In this document: piece by piece, positions 61,601 to 64,000 of the stretch | How positions within the stretch are numbered: position 1 is the first letter of the stretch | Layout of the letters: each line of letters opens with the position of its first letter | Assembly (NCBI GenBank): GCA_944548615.1 | Contig: OX155957.1 | Coordinates: 25,017,031-25,081,030, forward strand | Source of the DNA: Micropterix aruncella | Taxonomy: Eukaryota; Arthropoda; Insecta; Lepidoptera; Micropterigidae | Length of the DNA: 64,000 nt | Direction: 5' to 3' | Position numbers and translations under genes: made by a program | Notes under the pieces: model-generated | Databases searched by the model: none | What the model saw: only the letters and a program-made list of their open reading frames with translations | Told to the model about the DNA's origin: nothing

Positions 61601-63806
61601 TAATGAAAATAATGAAATATGTGTTTTTGAAAATTTTAATTTAATCAATCTTTATAGCTGCAAAGCAAACGATTGAAATATTTCAATGCGGCAATATAGA
61701 GCGGGCGTTAATGAGTACGGGGATACGGTAGCGTTAATTTAGAAAGTCACAGATGTTCGATGGGGTTTCGGAGATGGAGTATCTCGGTGCGATTAGCCTA
61801 ACGAGAGCGTCGCTCGCGTTTCAGATGCGGGCGAGCGAGAGCGCGCAGGAAGTGGGCGGCTACTCGGGCCGCCTGCCGGGGGCGGCGGAGGCGGGGGAGG
61901 AGGCGGGGGGCGAGGCGGGGGGCTGCGCGCGCGCCCGGCCGGCCGCCGCCTCCCGCCGCCGCCGCCTGCTGCAGCTGCTGGGGCTGCACAACGCGTCGCG
62001 GCGCGCGGCCCGGCCGGCCGAGGCGCTGTGCGCGTGTGCCTGGCCGCGCGCGGGCTGCGCCGTCTGCACGGGCCGCGCGCTGCCCCGGCGGCCGCGCACG
62101 GCGCCCGCGCGCTCGCTGGGCGCGCGCGGCCGCCTGGCGCGCGCCGACCCCGCCTTCCACGCCGCGCTGTCGGACGCGGGGGAGGCGTCGGCCTCGGTGC
62201 GCGCGGCCGGCCTGCTGCGGGAGCCGCGCTGGCAGGCCGACGCCCTGCGCGCCGCCCGCCGCCACCGCCGCGGCCGCCCCCCGCCCTCCGCGCCCCACCC
62301 GCCCGGCGCCCCCCACCCCCACGCCCAGACGCACCCCCACCCCCACCGCCGCAAACACAAACACAAAAGTGAGTATGCCGCCGATGCTAACGCGCGTTTA
62401 TTTCCTATCCGGAGATTCGTCCTCGCCCGTAACGCTGTCCACAATTGTGCTACGCTACCGTTAAGGGTGAAATCCTATACGCCTGCAAATGCAAACATCC
62501 CTCTCCTCGATGCGAACGTTCCAATATGAGTCCCCGCCGCATCCCTGCTGTGCTTCCGAACGAACCGCTCGATGCATCTCTCGCTTGCATAATGAACGAG
62601 TCCTTTGGCCGATTCTCTCCGAATGGTAGAAGGCAACTATTGTGGCCATTTACAAGAAAGGGTGCTACGATTATCCCTAATTGACATAATCGATGCATTA
62701 AGGTACATTTTTTTAATTTAGCTAATCGACGCTCTACAATTCGCCATGCAAAAAAAGTGCTACCATTTTTTTTGTCCTACCAGCGTTAAGACTGAGAGCC
62801 GTCTCCGGATCAGATGTGTAGAATGAGAAAAGCACCGATCCAACGACCAATTCCTGGCTTTACTTTCCGCTGGCTTTCAATTGGATAATGAAGACCTCAA
62901 CGTTGGCTCGAATTTCTCTGTTTTGTCATATTTATGATTCGATCCAGTTAAGCTGCGTATACCAAAATGTACACTATCGACGTCAATATGATGTTAGCAA
63001 TAGACACAGTCGTACACGTCTGCCTCAAAAATAAGGCTAATTATGTTAATATTGCCGATTTGAGGTTCGGCCACGATGAATATTATGAAATTGCATCTGC
63101 CAGCCTAAATTGACCCTCCTACAATTTTCAAACAAATTTTTTTCCCGGGTAAAGCACCATTTCCTTAAAGAATTACTACACTATACGCCCTTGAAAACCT
63201 TCCCGGTTAATCCCGAATCGTGACCTCTACATATTTTTACAATTTTAAGCGGTGACTATTTTTCGCATATACGCCTCGATCGAATATACTGGCTTCGGAG
63301 GGGGAGCGAATGGGCGGTAAGGTGAACGCTCACATGTGGCAAGACGGCTGTCCTAAACCTACCACAGCCGGTCGTCGGTCCGGAATCCACCGCTCGCCCC
63401 CCCAGAAGTGTAAAAAATAGTATTACGACGGGCCCGACTCCGGTCGGTGAAATTCCACGGCGGCTCCGTTTGTATTTTATTTTATTGATATAATCGTCGA
63501 GGGCACTTTCCCTCGCCGCTGGGGTCTGGCAGGAGAAAGAAAAGTGGCGACGGCTCCGTCTGTTGCAGAGTCGAAGAGAGGCCGGCCGCCGCTCGGGCCG
63601 CCGCGGAGGGCGTGGGAGGGCGAGGGGGGCCGGGAGGCGCGGGAGGGGGAGGAGAGCGGGGAGGAGTCGCCCGGCCCCTCCCTGGTGCGATCCGCGCGCC
63701 CGCGCCTCAACTCCTCCTTCGACATCGACAACATCGTGATCCCGCACAGCGTGGCGGCCAACACGCGCGTGGAGATCCTGCACTACAAGGAGATCATCAC
63801 GCCCAA
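48975..63806 (+). CDS. KANSL1: KAT8 regulatory NSL complex subunit 1 (whole span, four coding exons, 3' end outside window)
   Basis: KANSL1 (NSL1) is the scaffold of the NSL complex. Its C-terminal PEHE region binds and activates the histone H4 acetyltransferase MOF/KAT8 in the nucleus, mostly at housekeeping promoters. Four exons join in phase: 48975-49624, 60535-60661, 61753-62368, 63569-63806 (about 544 codons; human is 1105 aa). The N-terminal MAPALAD matches human MAPALTD. An Arg-rich coiled coil ([20 protein letters not shown]), the SDAT.TSSG.ESD acidic box and the [16 protein letters not shown] helix follow in the human order. The PEHE domain starts at [20 protein letters not shown] and is cut by the window edge. 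An extra small exon between 60661 and 61753 cannot be excluded. Confidence 0.92.
49865..50560 (+). mobile_element. degenerate LINE reverse transcriptase fragment
   Basis: The plus strand reads [19 protein letters not shown] (the GSVLGP..F.IYI.DL motif of CR1-like RTs) near 50115-50175, then [18 protein letters not shown] near 50296. It has several stops. The preceding bases from 49629 are KANSL1 intron 1 without a clear feature. Confidence 0.6.
50930..51100. repeat. short inverted-repeat element with tagagcgg repeats
   Basis: The left arm gcctacggcaaaatgtatat is inverted at 51080-51098 (acattttgccataggc). The ~100-bp loop has tttacattt repeats and three copies of actatagagcgg-like sequence. 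Possibly a tiny MITE. Flanking 50561-50929 shows nothing recognisable. Confidence 0.5.
51115..51570 (-). mobile_element. jockey/RTE-like LINE C-terminal fragment
   Basis: The minus strand reads [13 protein letters not shown], then [40 protein letters not shown] and, after a frameshift, [19 protein letters not shown]. These are characteristic thumb/C-terminal blocks of a widespread arthropod LINE family. Truncated and frameshifted. Confidence 0.7.
51600..52130 (+). mobile_element. CR1-like LINE fragment
   Basis: The plus strand reads [20 protein letters not shown], then [18 protein letters not shown], the region after the RT catalytic motif, followed by decayed C-terminal sequence to about 52120. 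Frameshifted. Confidence 0.6.
52151..52428 (+). repeat. 0.66-kb SINE-like repeat, internally deleted copy C
   Basis: Has the first ~246 bp of the unit (acttgggttgtcgac onward), then only its last bases (catgggcccattagct) plus 16 bp. It is preceded by aaacagactggaca (52137-52150). The same 14-mer follows after copy D (53103-53116), consistent with its own target duplication, later split by copy D. Confidence 0.65.
52438..53097 (-). repeat. 0.66-kb SINE-like repeat, full copy D
   Basis: 660 bp in minus orientation, colinear with copy A over its whole length. Flanked by the direct repeat tgcccaaacagact (52424-52437 and 53098-53111). It inserted beside copy C in opposite orientation, creating a ~950-bp fold-back structure. 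ORFs across it are not conserved between copies. Confidence 0.75.
53188..53870 (+). mobile_element. hAT-family transposon relic
   Basis: Begins near 'tagtgatttggccgaatacc' with palindromic ccgaatattcggcc-type sequence common at hAT ends. The plus strand at 53665-53760 reads [20 protein letters not shown] then IFSEAGIVC, the C-terminal dimerisation motif of hAT transposases (PaSS..SERvFS.AG). Most of the transposase is missing; multiple stops. Confidence 0.7.
54437..56578 (-). mobile_element. CR1-like non-LTR retrotransposon, 5'-truncated
   Basis: A 679-codon RT ORF with a short 3' UTR (gcatcagctaaagctgctag) and an (ATT)n/(AAT)n 3' tail at 54437-54472, as in CR1-group elements with microsatellite tails. 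The endonuclease part is missing; the truncation is near 56578. It lies in KANSL1 intron 1, antisense to the gene. The interval 53871-54436 has nothing recognisable. Confidence 0.85.
54509..56548 (-). CDS. CR1-type reverse transcriptase ORF (lacks endonuclease)
   Basis: 679 aa without internal stops. Residues about 1-130 are the linker after the missing endonuclease ([21 protein letters not shown]). The RT domain spans about 185-430: [52 protein letters not shown] (first catalytic Asp), [19 protein letters not shown], and LFADDAKI (catalytic Asp pair). The C-terminal part has [31 protein letters not shown] and [15 protein letters not shown], typical of CR1/Rex-type LINEs. The Met at 56548 is not a genuine start. 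The intact frame suggests recent insertion. Confidence 0.88.
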   Translation of the reverse strand: MSANQHNNVEDLWQDFKYRIDYAVKLHIPFKQHRPGFKNKPWINKDILALINEKKKVWKIYQLNKNKNNYAIYRNVNNIIVNMTRQARCNYESGIIDSGSKSFYSYIRKQISTKVGVPLALKHNGNLVTGSKAVADVFVDQFENTYVREPDGPLPTVSVPRVENSLTDIVFTPASVAEALNTFKDETAMGFDEIPAVLLKKCSPSISSLLARIMNKSFEDGQLPSDWKQAIVTPVYKKGSKFSAINYRPISLTSIVCKTMEKIIANSLKNFLKNEQIILDEQHGFVPGRSAVTNLLTCVNHWTTEWDQRQPTDVVYLDYEKAFNRVPIRRLLLKLGHFGIRGKLHTWLSDFLINRKLRVRVGDDLSENRPVHSGVPQGSVIGPIVFGIYLTDFRTILQMMYSLFADDAKIIGNPLTQHPDLQDDLDRITAWTQDWLMSLNVDKCTVLHIGKENPRKTYIIQGNALISVKTHRDLGVIIAEDLKWEAHIITMVKRANSLLYTINKAFSHITPELFLKIYKTYVRPMLEYAYQIWNPYFKKDIDLLERVQRRATKMPNALRNKSYETRLDELGLSTLQERRERGDLIETFKILNAFYSVPRLQDMFFLANTTNLRGHSKKLYHNKFKQNPRRHFLTNRVVESWNNLPSEVVNAVSINAFKNKLDDHIKHKTKTITKTVTKK
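56885..57110 (+). repeat. dispersed repeat shared with 38755-38945
   Basis: Parallels 38755-38945 with many changes (gtcagatgtctcactactcgg; cttcccgcaatgccct; ggtatactgtgcc). Non-coding. 56579-56884 shows only AT-rich sequence. Confidence 0.45.
57240..57860 (+). mobile_element. L2/CR1-like LINE 3' end
   Basis: A plus-strand ORF (57253-57765) begins [20 protein letters not shown], then [20 protein letters not shown], a standard C-terminal block of CR1/L2-like reverse transcriptases. It degenerates after about residue 95. The tail is 'ttattattattattatttt' at 57838-57857. Confidence 0.75.
57861..58514 (+). other. KANSL1 intron 1, unassigned part
   Basis: AT-rich. A perfect palindrome gtcgactagtcgac at 58317-58330 is followed by a related gtcgactggtcg. 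No gene recognised. Confidence 0.5.
58515..58819. mobile_element. TTAA-flanked MITE, 305 bp (second copy)
   Basis: Between TTAA at 58511-58514 and 58820-58823; inverted relative to and colinear with 16944-17249. The left end carries two tandem 'gttgagta.gagtc.accaaa' / 'tctggtcgcg' units, also doubled in the first copy. Confidence 0.8.
58824..59813 (+). other. KANSL1 intron 1, unassigned part
   Basis: About 990 bp. Short local repeats: 'agagtacac' and 'agtacactgtc' near 59217-59256, and 'acatcaattttggctac' twice near 59489-59538. No coding potential recognised. Confidence 0.5.
59818..60459. mobile_element. TTAA-type MITE, ~640 bp, inverted relative to 37760-38426
   Basis: Preceded by TTAA (59814-59817). 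It matches the complement of 37760-38426 over most of its length (for example tctctaactcgcga, ctttcatacagtttgttta) and ends ctgttaaagtgt; the right TTAA has mutated. Only 75 bp upstream of KANSL1 exon 2. Confidence 0.7.
60535..60661 (+). CDS. KANSL1: KANSL1 coding exon 2
   Basis: 127 bp, phase 2 to 0. It encodes [33 protein letters not shown] and QQHTELHKQ, matching the human WKWAADRAAIVSRWNWLQ helix. The acceptor is ttctttccag and the donor is AAACAG|gtatgc. Confidence 0.93.
60662..61752 (+). other. KANSL1 intron 2
   Basis: 1.09 kb, AT-rich. No mobile element recognised. A small extra exon encoding the human 'IRANKG' equivalent was looked for and not found. Confidence 0.55.
61753..62368 (+). 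CDS. KANSL1: KANSL1 coding exon 3
   Basis: 616 bp, 205 codons plus 1 base. It follows the acceptor gtcacag and begins [20 protein letters not shown]. It contains [18 protein letters not shown] (human ARTRPVLSCKKRRLV), a Cys-rich [16 protein letters not shown] (human CALCGSG region), [11 protein letters not shown], and a His/Pro-rich end with RRKHKHK; the donor is CACAAAA|gtgagt. Very GC-rich in the middle; long ORFs in other frames are shadows. The exact 5' border is less certain than the 3' one. Confidence 0.85.
62369..63291 (+). other. KANSL1 intron 3
   Basis: About 920 bp up to the HERO-like fragment. The ORF extension past the donor and the small ORFs at 62445-62698 have no recognisable domain. 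Possibly decayed LINE at 62500-62700, not assignable. Confidence 0.5.
63292..63480 (+). mobile_element. HERO-like retrotransposon 3'-UTR fragment
   Basis: Plus-orientation 3' UTR of the 30146-32372 family (gtgaacgctcacatgtggca; tttgtattttattttattg end). It is only 89 bp upstream of the PEHE-exon acceptor. Many C/G-direction differences from the other copies. Confidence 0.75.
63569..63806 (+). CDS. KANSL1: KANSL1 coding exon 4 (start of PEHE domain)
   Basis: 238 bp, phase 1 to 2. It begins [12 protein letters not shown], runs through an Arg/Glu/Gly-rich segment, then [20 protein letters not shown] and [11 protein letters not shown], the first PEHE block (human [20 protein letters not shown]). 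The acceptor is tgttgcag and the donor is ACGCCCAA|gtgagt. The rest of the PEHE domain lies beyond the window. Confidence 0.93.
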
Positions 63807-64000
63807 GTGAGTGACAGAGAGCCCGTCTCGCCTTCCCGAGGGGTGGCCCTTTTCCGCCGGGATCGACTTAACCAGATTTCATTCAAATTCTGTCAGTTCG
63901 TATACGCGTAGGATCGGTCACGAGAGATTGTCGCGAGGCGATGAACCCGCCCGTTGTGAAATATTCACAATGAAAGAGTATTAGGTAGATCTAACCGGTC

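Noticed and set aside
61798..62464. Five other long ORFs overlapping KANSL1 exon 3
   Set aside because: The same composition artefact; only the frame starting at 61753 continues the KANSL1 domain order and splice phase.

Overview
This is eukaryotic, spliced, transposon-rich DNA, almost certainly from an insect and most likely a moth or butterfly. Two things point to Lepidoptera. The three host genes have insect-like orthologues. Around 32.4-33.2 kb and 29.8 kb there are also repeats (tandem units with 'gagttccctc', an (AT)n tract, and a 'gaagtcggttaaaaag' end) that I associate from memory with lepidopteran genomes. No bacterial operons, CRISPR arrays, rRNA or tRNA genes, or viral genes were seen.

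Three host genes are supported. (1) On the minus strand, 41219 down to 5029, lies an SR-related CTD-associated factor of the SCAF4/SCAF8 family. I resolved 19 coding exons (986 codons), all phase-consistent, giving the order CID, Gln/Met-rich linker, RS segment, RRM, Pro/Met-rich stretch, Arg-Asp repeats. Its 3' end lies beyond the left edge. (2) On the plus strand, 44743-47208, is a single-exon Nup107 orthologue (821 aa). (3) On the plus strand, 48975-63806, is KANSL1 (NSL complex scaffold): four coding exons, running off the right edge inside the PEHE domain. SCAF4/8 and Nup107 are divergent across a 3.5-kb spacer. Nup107 and KANSL1 are head-to-tail with 1.8 kb between them.

Most of the rest is mobile DNA in the SCAF4/8 and KANSL1 introns. 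It includes: an intact-looking Tigger/pogo transposon (14387-16478); a retrotransposon with a restriction-like endonuclease of the R2/HERO kind (30146-32372), plus at least four fragments of the same family; a 5'-truncated CR1-like LINE with a 679-aa reverse transcriptase ORF (54437-56578); jockey-, R1- and L2/CR1-like LINE fragments; two inverted Harbinger copies that keep only the transposase N-terminus; several mariner relics and a mariner MITE; a hAT relic; many TTAA-flanked (piggyBac-type) MITEs, including a directly repeated 1.4-kb pair; and an unclassified ~0.66-kb SINE-like repeat with 13-14 bp target duplications in several copies. Many are nested, so relative insertion order can be read directly.

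The host genes are general nuclear housekeeping factors: RNA polymerase II CTD reading and termination, nuclear pore scaffold, and histone acetyltransferase scaffold. They do not form an operon-like system. I found no convincing new cellular system; the most unusual material is the mobile-element content.
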